A DNA stretch of 38,337 nucleotides from JAGLQA01 sp023135565 (lineage in GTDB: Bacteria > Acidobacteriota > Aminicenantia > UBA2199): contig DAOWCY010000048.1 in NCBI GenBank assembly GCA_030639305.1, positions 1 through 38,337 on the forward strand, written 5' to 3'. The translations under genes and the position numbers were made by a program. Of the stretch, positions 24,961 to 32,497 are shown piece by piece. Numbering within the stretch: position 1 is the first letter of the stretch; each line of letters begins with the position of its first letter. A model generated the notes under the pieces. That model was given only the letters and a program-made list of their open reading frames with translations. It did not search any database and was not told where the DNA came from.

Positions 24961-24990
24961 CCCGGCTCGGCCTACATCGGCAGTGCCGGG
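24961..24990 (+). promoter_or_regulatory. Inverted repeat in the VapBC leader
   Basis: CCCGGC (24961-24966) and GCCGGG (24985-24990) with an 18-nt loop, right after the expected transcription start. The position suits an operator for the TA complex; an mRNA hairpin is equally compatible. Confidence 0.45.
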
Positions 24991-25014
24991 ATAGATAAAT
25001 AAAAGAGGTGATAA

Positions 25015-25308
25015 ATGAGTACAGAATTTCAATCGATAGTCGGTTCGGTTCAAAAATTACCGCTGGTTGAGCAATTAGAACTAATGCAGGTTATTTCTAA
25101 ATCTTTGTACCACAATTATCACCACTCTTTACACTCGGTGGATTTCCGGCAAACAAAGACAATTAAACAGTTGCTTAAAGACCGGCGGAAATCCCCTATT
25201 GCGGATATTAATGAATTGACTGTCGATTTTTGGCCTGAAGAGGAATCGGTTGATGATTTTATCGATTATACATACCGGCAGCGGCAGGAAGATCGCTTAA
25301 GAGATTAA
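25015..25308 (+). CDS. Antitoxin of a VapBC-type module
   Basis: 97 residues. The N-terminus FQSIVGSVQKLPLVEQLELMQVISKSL is an antitoxin-type 'LPLxEQLEL' helix seen in DUF2281/VapB-like proteins. The C-terminus is acidic and ends FIDYTYRQRQEDRLRD, probably the toxin-neutralising tail. Its TAA shares a base with the toxin ATG (25308). The GAGGTG before the ATG is a good ribosome-binding site. Confidence 0.78.
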   Translation: MSTEFQSIVGSVQKLPLVEQLELMQVISKSLYHNYHHSLHSVDFRQTKTIKQLLKDRRKSPIADINELTVDFWPEEESVDDFIDYTYRQRQEDRLRD

Positions 25309-25709
25309 TGGATATTGTTTTAGTAGATACCGACATCGTTTCTTTTATATTCAAGGGAGATAACCGGGTTCAGCCTTACACACCATTTCTAAAAGAAAAA
25401 ATTTTAGCTGTTTCCTTTATGACAGTTGCAGAGCTTTTTCAATGGGCTGCGGTCCGCAACTGGGGTGTAAAGCGTATTAAGCAATTGGAAGATACACTAA
25501 ATAATTATTTGATGCTTCCCTGCGATATAGAGTTATGCCGGAGATGGGGTAAAGTGCGTGCGAATCGCCGCAAAGCCGGTCATCCGATTTCTCCCCAGGA
25601 TGCATGGGTTGCTGCAACAGCTTTGCGTTATGAGATACCGATTGCCACCTATAATTTACAGGATTTTAAGAGAGTCGAAGGATTAAAACTAATTCGACCG
25701 GATAATTAG
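25308..25709 (+). CDS. vapC: PIN-domain ribonuclease toxin (VapC)
   Basis: 133 residues. PIN catalytic residues Asp7 (VLVDTDIVSF), Glu42 (MTVAELFQW), Asp98 (SPQDAWVAATAL) and Asp119 (TYNLQDF) are all present, so the RNase site looks intact. Subtype resembles the VapC of FitB/VapC-1-like groups with an IPIATYN motif. Cotranslated with the antitoxin (1-bp overlap). It gives the intact reference for the remnant at 12934. Confidence 0.9.
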   Translation: MDIVLVDTDIVSFIFKGDNRVQPYTPFLKEKILAVSFMTVAELFQWAAVRNWGVKRIKQLEDTLNNYLMLPCDIELCRRWGKVRANRRKAGHPISPQDAWVAATALRYEIPIATYNLQDFKRVEGLKLIRPDN

Positions 25710-25779
25710 CACGGACTTTGTAGCTAATAGAAAAGACTGCATTACCAATTTTAAAGGTAAAAGAATTCCCGGAGAAATA

Positions 25780-26361
25780 CTATTTGTTATAGCCTTTCTC
25801 GAGCGCACCTCTAAATCTTTCTTTCATTTCTACGGCTGAGTAAGGAATACGGGGACAGGTCCGGCTAATCTCCTGCGTCACTATGACCTGGATAAAATGT
25901 GGCCCCGCCTGCTCCATACTCTCAGAAAACCGGTTTAGAAGACCGGCCTCGGTATCCACACAGCAGGAACTGCGATACCCGGCTGCCAGGGCAACCTTTT
26001 CTAAAAAAATTTGCCTGGAAATGGTAGGCTGGTTCCCTGTAGTGCCGTAAACCCGGTTATCCAATACCACGTGGATGAAGTTCCCTGGTTTCAAAGCCCC
26101 GGCCAATGTTAGGTTACCTAACCCCATCAGCACGTTCCCATCGCCGTCTAAGATAATCACTTTTTTTTCGGGTCGGTTGACCGCAATGCCCAGTCCCACG
26201 GACGCAGGCAGCCCCATGGAACCTAACAGGTAGAAATTCTCCGGCCTGTCTTTGCAAAAAAAAGATTCCCGGCTGATAGCCCCATTAGCATGGACGATTA
26301 ACTCATCCCCGGTCAGGTTATCTATAATCGTTTTAATAGCAATCAGCCTACTCATCTTCAT
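25780..26361 (-). CDS. Thiamine-diphosphate decarboxylase, C-terminal (beta) subunit
   Basis: 193 residues. Carries the thiamine-diphosphate-binding motif GDGNVLMGLGNLTLAG followed by VVLDNRVYGTTGNQ, as in the beta subunit (ComE) of sulfopyruvate decarboxylase and the C-terminal half of phosphonopyruvate decarboxylase. The start is the ATG at 26361, whose TGA overlap with the alpha subunit gene (ATGA, 26358-26361) implies coupled translation. The open frame continues upstream inside the alpha gene to 26766, but that part has no family similarity. A second ATG at 26355 is also possible. Confidence 0.85.
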   Translation of the reverse strand: MKMSRLIAIKTIIDNLTGDELIVHANGAISRESFFCKDRPENFYLLGSMGLPASVGLGIAVNRPEKKVIILDGDGNVLMGLGNLTLAGALKPGNFIHVVLDNRVYGTTGNQPTISRQIFLEKVALAAGYRSSCCVDTEAGLLNRFSESMEQAGPHFIQVIVTQEISRTCPRIPYSAVEMKERFRGALEKGYNK

Positions 26362-26852
26362 TGCAGCGCCCCTTTGTTGAAAAGTAGGAAATAAGGCAGT
26401 TCCTCTTTGAGCAGGTACTGCTCGATCTCCCGCAGCCGGGCAGTGAATTCCTTTGCATCCCCGGTAAAAATGGAGTACTTTATTTTGAAGCTTTTTAAGA
26501 GTTCTTCGGTGTGTTGGCCCATAATCAGGTGTTCTTCCATACCCTGGTCCTGCGGCCCCCGGTAACTGACCAACGCCAACATGGGTATGCGGTAGATCAT
26601 AGGCAGGGAAGCAAAAGCTTCTAAGCAGTAACCTAACCCGGAGTTCTGCATATAAACCAGCGGCATTTTGCCCGTTAGGTAGGCGCCGCTGCATAGGCCC
26701 ACGGCGATATCTTCTCTCACCGCCGCGATGTGGAAAGAGGAATCTTTCCCGGCCAGCAGGTCGCACAAGGGCGTAAAATATGAACAGGGCACGCCGCTAA
26801 AAAAATCAAACCCTTCTTTTTCTAATAAATGTAAAAAATCCGCTGCTTGCAT
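26358..26852 (-). CDS. Thiamine-diphosphate decarboxylase, N-terminal (alpha) subunit
   Basis: 164 residues matching the Pyr domain of sulfopyruvate (ComD) / phosphonopyruvate decarboxylases: FFSGVPCSYFTPL, VREDIAVGLCSGAYLTGK with the catalytic glutamate of that motif, MQNSGLGYCLEAFASL and LVSYRGPQDQGMEEH. Together with the next gene it would form an alpha/beta enzyme decarboxylating 3-sulfopyruvate or 3-phosphonopyruvate to the aldehyde. No PEP mutase, sulfolactate or aminotransferase genes are next to it, so the pathway (phosphonate versus coenzyme M/sulfonate) cannot be settled. A TATAAT ends 5 nt before the ATG, implying a leaderless mRNA. Confidence 0.87.
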   Translation of the reverse strand: MQAADFLHLLEKEGFDFFSGVPCSYFTPLCDLLAGKDSSFHIAAVREDIAVGLCSGAYLTGKMPLVYMQNSGLGYCLEAFASLPMIYRIPMLALVSYRGPQDQGMEEHLIMGQHTEELLKSFKIKYSIFTGDAKEFTARLREIEQYLLKEELPYFLLFNKGALQ

Positions 26853-26857
26853 AGGAT

Positions 26858-26865
26858 ATTATAAC
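26858..26865 (-). promoter_or_regulatory. Extended -10 promoter of the decarboxylase operon
   Basis: TGTTATAAT on the minus strand (TATAAT 26858-26863), the same extended -10 form as at 18657. No clear -35. The ATG at 26852 is 5 nt downstream and has no Shine-Dalgarno site. Confidence 0.55.
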
Positions 26866-26935
26866 ACAATATTTAGTTCCCGGTAAACCGGAGAAAACGT
26901 AACTATCCAGTTTTGGAAAAAACTAAAACAGACTT

Positions 26936-26969
26936 GCCTTCGGCGACCCTGCCGGGGGCCAAACTTTTG
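26936..26969 (+). repeat. Partial copy of the hairpin-rich element
   Basis: GCCTTCGGCGACC, CTGCCGGGGGCC and AAACTTTTG only: the first module of the element, cut off before the A/T hairpin closes. Lies between divergent decarboxylase and helicase genes. Confidence 0.75.
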
Positions 26970-27007
26970 TTTATAGTTACGAAAATAATGAGTTTATGCT
27001 ATTGCGA

Positions 27008-27036
27008 TTGAAAAATACTAACATCTGTGATATAAA
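27008..27036 (+). promoter_or_regulatory. Promoter of the UvrD-like helicase
   Basis: TTGAAA (27008-27013), a 17-bp spacer and TATAAA (27031-27036). The leader to the ATG at 27051 is about 8 nt with no ribosome-binding site. Confidence 0.6.
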
Positions 27037-27050
27037 AACCCTGTTAAACT

Positions 27051-29063
27051 ATGAAAAAATATAAATTAAAAAAAACTGCTGCCGGGGATAAAAATTATAT
27101 CATAGACTACCCGGCGGAACTAAATCCACAGCAATTGCAGGCTGTAACCAATGTCAACGGCCCACAACTGGTTATCGCCGGGGCAGGTTCGGGCAAAACC
27201 CGCACCCTGATTTTCCGCGTGGCCTACTTAGTGGAAAACAACGTCACCCCGGGGGCCATCCTGCTGCTCACTTTTACCCGCAAAGCGGCCCAGGAAATGA
27301 TGCGCCGCGCCTCTTTCATTTTGGACGACCGCTGCTCCAGGGTAGCAGGTGGAACTTTTCACTCCTTTGCCAACTTTACCCTGAGAAAACACTCAACTTT
27401 TGTCAAATATCAACCAAATTTCACCATCGTGGACAGGAGCGATGCCGAAGATATCATCAACATCATCCGCGCAGACCTGGAACTCAACAAAAAAGAGAGG
27501 CGTTTCCCCAGGAAAAACACCATCATGAACCTGATCTCCAAATCTATCAATAAATGTATCCCCATAGACGAAGTATTATTCGAAGATTATCCCCATTTCG
27601 AAGCAGAACTCGATGAAATAAAAAAAATATCCAACCTTTACCGGGAGTATAAACAGCAGAAACAGGTAATGGACTACGACGACCTGCTGGTTTACTTACG
27701 CGACCTGTTAAAAGATAATGATACCATCCGCGAAAAAATAGCCGAAAATTACCGCTATATCATGGTGGATGAGTTCCAGGACACCAACAAAATCCAGGCC
27801 GAAATCGCCGCTCTCCTGGCCTGCAAACACCAGAATATCATGGTGGTGGGAGACGATTCCCAGAGTATCTATTCTTTCCGCGGCGCCAATTTTAGAAATA
27901 TCATGGATTTTCCCACCATGTTCCCCGACACTACCATTACCACCTTAGAACAAAACTACCGCAGCACCCGACCTATCCTGGAACTCACCAACGCCATTAT
28001 CGAAAACGCGCAAGAAAAATACTCGAAAAAATTGTTCTCAGATATTCCCGGCCAGGATAAACCGGTATATCTCAAAACCATGGACGAGGCGGAACAGGCT
28101 TTTTTTATAGGTCAGCGTATATTGGAACTGCGCGAAGAAGGAATCCCGCTCAACAAGATCGCGGTTCTTTTCCGCGCCAGTTGGCATGCCAGCGACTTAG
28201 AAATAGAATTGCAAAGTAGAAATATCCCCTATAATAAATTCGGCGGCCTGAAATTTGCCGAAGCCGCCCATATTAAAGATGCGCTGGCCTTTTTGAGGGT
28301 GCTGCACAACCCTTTCGACGATATAGCCTGGCTGCGGCTTTTAAGTTTATTAGAAGGCATCGGCCCCACCTGGGCCAGGAGAATTACCGGCAAAATCCTG
28401 GAAAAAAGCGGCGACCTGTTAGGGCTGATTGCCGGCGAATTCGTGAAAAAAAAGTTCTTCAAAAACTTACAGGATCTTTATAAACTGCTTTCCGCCTTGA
28501 GAAGCCCGGCCCTGAGCCCGGCGGACAAATTAGAAAAAGTAATCGAGTTTTATACCCCTATCTTTCAACTGCAGTATGATGATTTCACCAGGAGACAAGG
28601 CGATCTCAACTCCATGCTGCGCATTTCCCAGCGTTATACTTCTTTAGAGCAAATGATCACGGACATCGTGCTCGACCCCCCGGAAGCCTCTCAAGCAGGC
28701 GTGGAACCCGCCGATAAAGACAAAGAAAAACTGGTTCTTTCCACAATTCATTCAGCCAAAGGCCTGGAATGGCATGCGGTTTTTATTATTCATTTAACCG
28801 ACGGTTTTTTCCCCTCCACCCGCTCCATAGAAAAAGAAGAAGAGATAGAAGAAGAGCGGCGCTTGTTTTATGTAGCGGCCACGCGGGCGCAGCGGAATTT
28901 GTATTTAATCACCCCGGAGATCGAGCCGCGAACCTGGGGTCATTATGGCGACCCATCGGGCTATATGTTTTCCGAGCAATCCCGTTTTATCACCGAGATA
29001 GGGAATTTCGAGGAGTTGACCGAATCCTGGGCCTTAGAAGTGGACGCAGCAGACCCCTTTTAG
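27051..29063 (+). CDS. UvrD/Rep/PcrA-family SF1A DNA helicase
   Basis: 670 residues; a 3'-5' DNA translocase of repair or replication restart. Motifs in order: Q motif LNPQQLQAV, Walker A AGAGSGKTRTL (motif I), LLTFTRKAAQEM (Ia), DYDDLLVY, Walker B MVDEFQDTN (II), VVGDDSQSIYSFRGA (III), LEQNYRSTRPIL (IV), STIHSAKGLEW (V) and ERRLFYVAATRAQRNLYLI (VI). The C-terminal tail beyond motif VI is short and lacks the PcrA/UvrD RNA-polymerase-binding tail. Cytoplasmic, apparently monocistronic. Its TAG is directly followed by the repeat at 29064. Confidence 0.93.
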   Translation: MKKYKLKKTAAGDKNYIIDYPAELNPQQLQAVTNVNGPQLVIAGAGSGKTRTLIFRVAYLVENNVTPGAILLLTFTRKAAQEMMRRASFILDDRCSRVAGGTFHSFANFTLRKHSTFVKYQPNFTIVDRSDAEDIINIIRADLELNKKERRFPRKNTIMNLISKSINKCIPIDEVLFEDYPHFEAELDEIKKISNLYREYKQQKQVMDYDDLLVYLRDLLKDNDTIREKIAENYRYIMVDEFQDTNKIQAEIAALLACKHQNIMVVGDDSQSIYSFRGANFRNIMDFPTMFPDTTITTLEQNYRSTRPILELTNAIIENAQEKYSKKLFSDIPGQDKPVYLKTMDEAEQAFFIGQRILELREEGIPLNKIAVLFRASWHASDLEIELQSRNIPYNKFGGLKFAEAAHIKDALAFLRVLHNPFDDIAWLRLLSLLEGIGPTWARRITGKILEKSGDLLGLIAGEFVKKKFFKNLQDLYKLLSALRSPALSPADKLEKVIEFYTPIFQLQYDDFTRRQGDLNSMLRISQRYTSLEQMITDIVLDPPEASQAGVEPADKDKEKLVLSTIHSAKGLEWHAVFIIHLTDGFFPSTRSIEKEEEIEEERRLFYVAATRAQRNLYLITPEIEPRTWGHYGDPSGYMFSEQSRFITEIGNFEELTESWALEVDAADPF

Positions 29064-29249
29064 CCCACATGCGTGGGCGGCCTATGAGCGGCTTCGCCGC
29101 AGGAGCCAACGATAGCCGTTTGTTGAGCAGAAAATCGTATCGCTCATGAAAAGTTTTTGGAAGTCCAGAAACCTTTTTTCAAAAAGGTTTTTGGCCGCCG
29201 GAGGCCCTGCCGGGGGCCAAACTTTTGAAAAAGTTTGAACAAAACTTTT
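29064..29249 (+). repeat. Composite of two head-to-head copies of the hairpin-rich element
   Basis: Starts 1 bp after the helicase stop with CCCAC-ATGC-GTGGG, the counterpart of CCCCG-TGCGCA-CGGGG at 2194. GAGCGGCTTCGCCGC, GGAGCCAACGATAGCCG and TCGTATCGCTCATGAAAAG follow, i.e. the reference copy in reverse. A first A/T hairpin, AAACCTTTTTTCAAAAAGGTTT, replaces AAACTTTT/AAAGTTT by compensated changes. Then a forward GGAGGCCCTGCCGGGGGCC module with the standard CAAACTTTTG-AA-AAAGTTTG hairpin follows. Confidence 0.8.
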
Positions 29250-29327
29250 GTTTAAAAAAACGAAAAGCCCCCTATAAAAGCTTTAAATTTTTCTTTTTCC
29301 AAAACTGAACACTTACGCATTATTTTG

Positions 29328-29356
29328 TTGACAGGAGGCAGACACCGTGCTATTCT
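29328..29356 (+). promoter_or_regulatory. Promoter of the toxin/CopG operon
   Basis: TTGACA (29328-29333), a 17-bp spacer and TATTCT (29351-29356). The toxin ATG at 29363 begins 6 nt after the -10 box, so the mRNA should be leaderless. Confidence 0.7.
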
Positions 29357-29362
29357 ATAGTT

Positions 29363-29650
29363 ATGAAAAATGCAAATTGGGATAAAGAAAAAAATCTCCA
29401 CCTAATAAAAGAAAGAGGAATTTCTTTCGAGGAGATTGTCGAGGATATAAAAAAGGGACATATCCTTGATAGAGTAGACCATCCCAATCAAACAAAATAC
29501 CCGGATCAACAAGTTTATATCATCATTCATAAAAATTATTGCTATATGGTCCCTTTTGTTGAAAGTGAAACAGGATTCTTCTTAAAAACCATTATTCCCA
29601 GCAGGAAAAAAACAAAAGAATATTTAAAAAAAGGAGGACAAAATGAATAA
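29363..29650 (+). CDS. BrnT-like (DUF4258-type) toxin of a toxin-first TA module
   Basis: 95 residues. NWDKEKNLHLIKERGISFEEIVEDI followed by a strand-rich middle (QQVYIIIHKNYCYMVPFVES) and the closing FLKTIIPSRKKTKEYLKK is the pattern of small RelE-fold toxins of the BrnT/DUF4258 group. It is expected to be a ribosome-dependent or free RNase; catalytic residues cannot be assigned by eye. It overlaps the antitoxin by 8 bp and precedes it, the reverse of the VapBC order. No ribosome-binding site precedes its ATG. Confidence 0.78.
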   Translation: MKNANWDKEKNLHLIKERGISFEEIVEDIKKGHILDRVDHPNQTKYPDQQVYIIIHKNYCYMVPFVESETGFFLKTIIPSRKKTKEYLKKGGQNE

Positions 29651-29939
29651 CAAAAAACAAGTACCTTCTTATCAATTGGACGCCGAAGAAAAAGAAATCC
29701 TTCAGGCCTTCGAGAAGGGAAACCTAAAATCAAACCTGGAAGACCGGAAAGAATTGAAAACCATCGAAGAGGCTGCTCGAAATACAATAACGAAAAATCG
29801 ACGAATCAATATCAGGCTCCCGGATGCAGATATAAAAAGAATAAAAAAAAAAGCAGCGGAGAGCGGAATCCCCTATCAAACATTGATCGGCAGCATCCTG
29901 CACCAATATGCCAGCGGTAAATTAACAGTCACGATTTAA
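29643..29939 (+). CDS. CopG/ribbon-helix-helix antitoxin
   Basis: 98 residues. The C-terminal part RRINIRLPDADIKRIKKKAAESGIPYQTLIGSIL is a ribbon-helix-helix DNA-binding domain of the CopG-antitoxin type; the N-terminal part (YQLDAEEKEILQAFEKGNL) should bind the toxin. AAGGAGG at 29631-29637 gives it a strong start, unlike the leaderless toxin before it. It ends 39 bp before the STAND-like gene, so both may share a transcript. Confidence 0.82.
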   Translation: MNNKKQVPSYQLDAEEKEILQAFEKGNLKSNLEDRKELKTIEEAARNTITKNRRINIRLPDADIKRIKKKAAESGIPYQTLIGSILHQYASGKLTVTI

Positions 29940-29978
29940 AAAAATCTATTACTTTCCCCGTACAAAGGAGTAAACATC

Positions 29979-32303
29979 ATGCGACTGGAACACTTGATCG
30001 ACAACATGAAAGAACGCCGCTTTATCGGCAGAGAAAAAGTCTTGACGGAAATCTATAAAAAGATAGAAAGCAAAGAAGCGTCTGTAGTCATCAAAGGGCC
30101 GGGCGGTTCAGGCAAAACCGCACTCCTGGCCCACACCGCGGCACAGTTAAAAAAGAAAAAGTTTTCTTTTATTTTGATCGAAGGTGAAACCCTGCCTGAG
30201 CTGATCCTCGATAAAATCTACCGGAAAGCCCACAAAAAAGGACTCGAAGACGCCGAAAAAACCTTTCACAGCAGGGAACTGGACGTAGGCAAAAAAATCA
30301 TCCGGTTCAGCGAAAATTTCCTGCATAAAGAAAAGATTTTGCTGGTTTTCGAAGATTTCGAAGCCAACTTAGATATAGACGGCAAGTTCCGCAATCAGCG
30401 TCTAAAAGAGTTCCTGAGCTATTTAAAAGATACTTTGAAAGATAAGGAAGCATGCCTATTTTTTACTACGGAGAAAGATATCCCCGGTTTCGATTCCACG
30501 CCTATCGGCGTTTTCAGCGACGAAGAGTTTAAAAAATTGCTCGCTCATACCGAAAGCCTCGATCAATTAGGAGAGAAATCCCGGCAGCGGCTTTTTTTCG
30601 ATATGGGCGGCAGTCCCCGCTCGCTGCAATTATTGGATACCATTGCCGGCCGCGAATTCGGCGAAAAAAAATTCGCCTGGGAAACGTTGAAAAACCGGGT
30701 GCCGCGATTGGCTGACCGGATACTCCACAAAGAGAGCGAAGACGCGGACTTCACTCCCCTACTCTTAGAAAAAATCCTGGACTACCTGGACGAATCCCAA
30801 CAGCATTTATTGAAAGCTCTTTCCTTATTTAACGGCCCCGTAGAACAGGAGACGCTGCAAGCTCTCGGATTAAAAATAGCCGCTAAAGACCGCAAAAAAG
30901 ATTTGGATTTATCTTTGCTCGATTTTTATGAAAAACCCGGTCTTTACCGGCTGCATCCCCGGACGGCCCGTTTTTTGCGCGGCAAATTAGGCGAAGCGGA
31001 GAAGAAGAAGCTGCACTTAGCGGCGGCCCGGTATTTCGAAAATCTAAGCCGGGAACAGGACATCACGGATAAAATCGCCGCCCGCAGGCACTATTTAGAA
31101 GCTGAAGAGTGGGACTTAGCCGCCGCGTTGACATTCGACTTAGACCAGTATCTTGCTTCTCGAGGTTACCTGCAATTGTCTTTCGACCTGCTCAAAGAGA
31201 TCGAGAACTTAGATTTTTCCGCAGCAAACCGGGAACGAATCCACCGCCTTCTAACTGCGTATTATACTCTTTTTGCCATGTACGACCAGGTGATTTCCCA
31301 GGGAGAAAAGCTCCTAAAAATCTATGAAAAGAACGATAACCGGCAGGGCAAAGCCCAGGTGCGGGGCCAGTTAGCCATGGCCTATGACCAGAAGCGAAAA
31401 TACGACGATGCCCTGCAAAACTATGACAAATCGCGGCAGGTTTATGAAGAATTGGGCATTAGCGGCGCGGCAGCCGCCTGTCTGCTGGAAATGGGCAAAA
31501 TCCAGTTAAAGAGGGTCAAACATGATGAAGCCTTAGATTATTTCCAACAGGCACTATCGCTGTCGGAAAAGGCAAGCGATCTTAAAAACACTGCCGAAAG
31601 TTTGTTTCACATAGGCCGGGTATACGAAGAGAAAGGGGAATTCGACAGCGCCTTAGAGCACTATCGAAAGTCCCAGGGTTTAAAAGAGCAGGCCGGGGAT
31701 GAGCCAGGGCTTGCAGTTGGTCTGCATCAAATGGGGAATATCTACTTTCTCAAAAAGGAAGCGGACAACGCCCTCGGTTTTTACCGGCAGTCTTTAGAGT
31801 TGGCCAAAAAATACGGTGATTTGCGCGGTCAGGGTAACAGCCTGGGGCAGATGGGTCTAATCCGGCAGCAGCAGGGCCGGGAAGAAGAGGCGCTGGGATA
31901 TTATCTGGAATCGTTAAAAGCCTTCGAGGAGTTGGGCGATCAAAGGGGAATTTCTGCATCTTTTCATCAATTGGGACGCATCTACCAGGGGCGCGGCGAG
32001 CTTGACAAAGCCTTAGAGTATCTCAAAAAGTCTTTAAAAATCCGCGAGGAGACTGCCGACATGCTTGGTATGGCATTAGGTTACGGTCAATTAGGCATGT
32101 TGTATTATGAAACCGGGGAGTATCGCGAAGCGCTGGAATCTTCAGTCAAAGCCTTTTTGTTATTTTCTAAGTTAGGTTCGCCCGGCGCGAAGTTGGCGCA
32201 GAAGAATATCCAGAAAGTCGAAAAGCATTTGCCCAAAGAGGAGTTCGACGCCGTTTTGCAGGAGTACAACATCACCCCTGCCCAGGACGCAGGAAGCCGA
32301 TAA
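29979..32303 (+). CDS. STAND-like P-loop ATPase with C-terminal TPR array
   Basis: 774 residues. An ATPase module comes first: Walker A GPGGSGKT (40-47), Walker B ILLVFEDFE (120-128), and a sensor-like FFTTEKDIPG. A helical/winged-helix-like segment (about 255-360) and a linker follow, then about eight 40-residue TPRs (about 435-730) and a C-terminal cap (KAFLLFSKLGSP ... FDAVLQEYNITP). The plan is that of STAND (NB-ARC/NACHT-like) signal ATPases, in which the TPRs sense a ligand and the ATPase switches oligomeric state. Unlike most STAND proteins it has no N-terminal effector domain, so an effector should be separate. It is preceded at 39 bp by a TA module and AAGGAG. Function not established. 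Confidence 0.8.
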   Translation: MRLEHLIDNMKERRFIGREKVLTEIYKKIESKEASVVIKGPGGSGKTALLAHTAAQLKKKKFSFILIEGETLPELILDKIYRKAHKKGLEDAEKTFHSRELDVGKKIIRFSENFLHKEKILLVFEDFEANLDIDGKFRNQRLKEFLSYLKDTLKDKEACLFFTTEKDIPGFDSTPIGVFSDEEFKKLLAHTESLDQLGEKSRQRLFFDMGGSPRSLQLLDTIAGREFGEKKFAWETLKNRVPRLADRILHKESEDADFTPLLLEKILDYLDESQQHLLKALSLFNGPVEQETLQALGLKIAAKDRKKDLDLSLLDFYEKPGLYRLHPRTARFLRGKLGEAEKKKLHLAAARYFENLSREQDITDKIAARRHYLEAEEWDLAAALTFDLDQYLASRGYLQLSFDLLKEIENLDFSAANRERIHRLLTAYYTLFAMYDQVISQGEKLLKIYEKNDNRQGKAQVRGQLAMAYDQKRKYDDALQNYDKSRQVYEELGISGAAAACLLEMGKIQLKRVKHDEALDYFQQALSLSEKASDLKNTAESLFHIGRVYEEKGEFDSALEHYRKSQGLKEQAGDEPGLAVGLHQMGNIYFLKKEADNALGFYRQSLELAKKYGDLRGQGNSLGQMGLIRQQQGREEEALGYYLESLKAFEELGDQRGISASFHQLGRIYQGRGELDKALEYLKKSLKIREETADMLGMALGYGQLGMLYYETGEYREALESSVKAFLLFSKLGSPGAKLAQKNIQKVEKHLPKEEFDAVLQEYNITPAQDAGSR

Positions 32304-32385
32304 TGGGTGTTCCCCGGGGTTGAAAAGCGTACCGCTCATCAAAAGTTTTGATCAAACTTTTTTCAAAAAGTTGGCCCCCGGAGGC
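32304..32385 (-). repeat. Copy of the hairpin-rich element after the STAND gene
   Basis: Reading on the minus strand: GCCTCCGGGGGCC, AACTTTTTGAAAAAAGTTTGA hairpin (AACTTTTT/AAAAAGTT-like), TCAAAACTTTTGATGAGCGGTACGC, and a CCCCGGGG core. It follows the stop codon of the ATPase gene directly. Confidence 0.72.
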
Positions 32386-32427
32386 AAGTTCTCAGTAACA
32401 AATAATTTGAATTCAGGCGCTTTACCC

Positions 32428-32456
32428 TTGCAAAAAAGTAGTAAAAATATTATAGT
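32428..32456 (+). promoter_or_regulatory. Promoter of the ATPase-TPR gene pair
   Basis: TTGCAA (32428-32433), a 17-bp spacer and TATAGT (32451-32456). The leader of about 35 nt ends with AAGGAG (32484-32489), 8 nt before the ATG at 32498. Confidence 0.65.
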
Positions 32457-32497
32457 ATACCCGTAAAGAAAATTTATTGCTAAGAAGGAGTTTTTGT

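Noticed and set aside
26362..26766. Upstream extension of the decarboxylase beta subunit
   Set aside because: The extension overlaps the whole alpha gene in another frame and resembles no TPP-enzyme sequence; the ATGA-coupled start at 26361 gives the correct domain.
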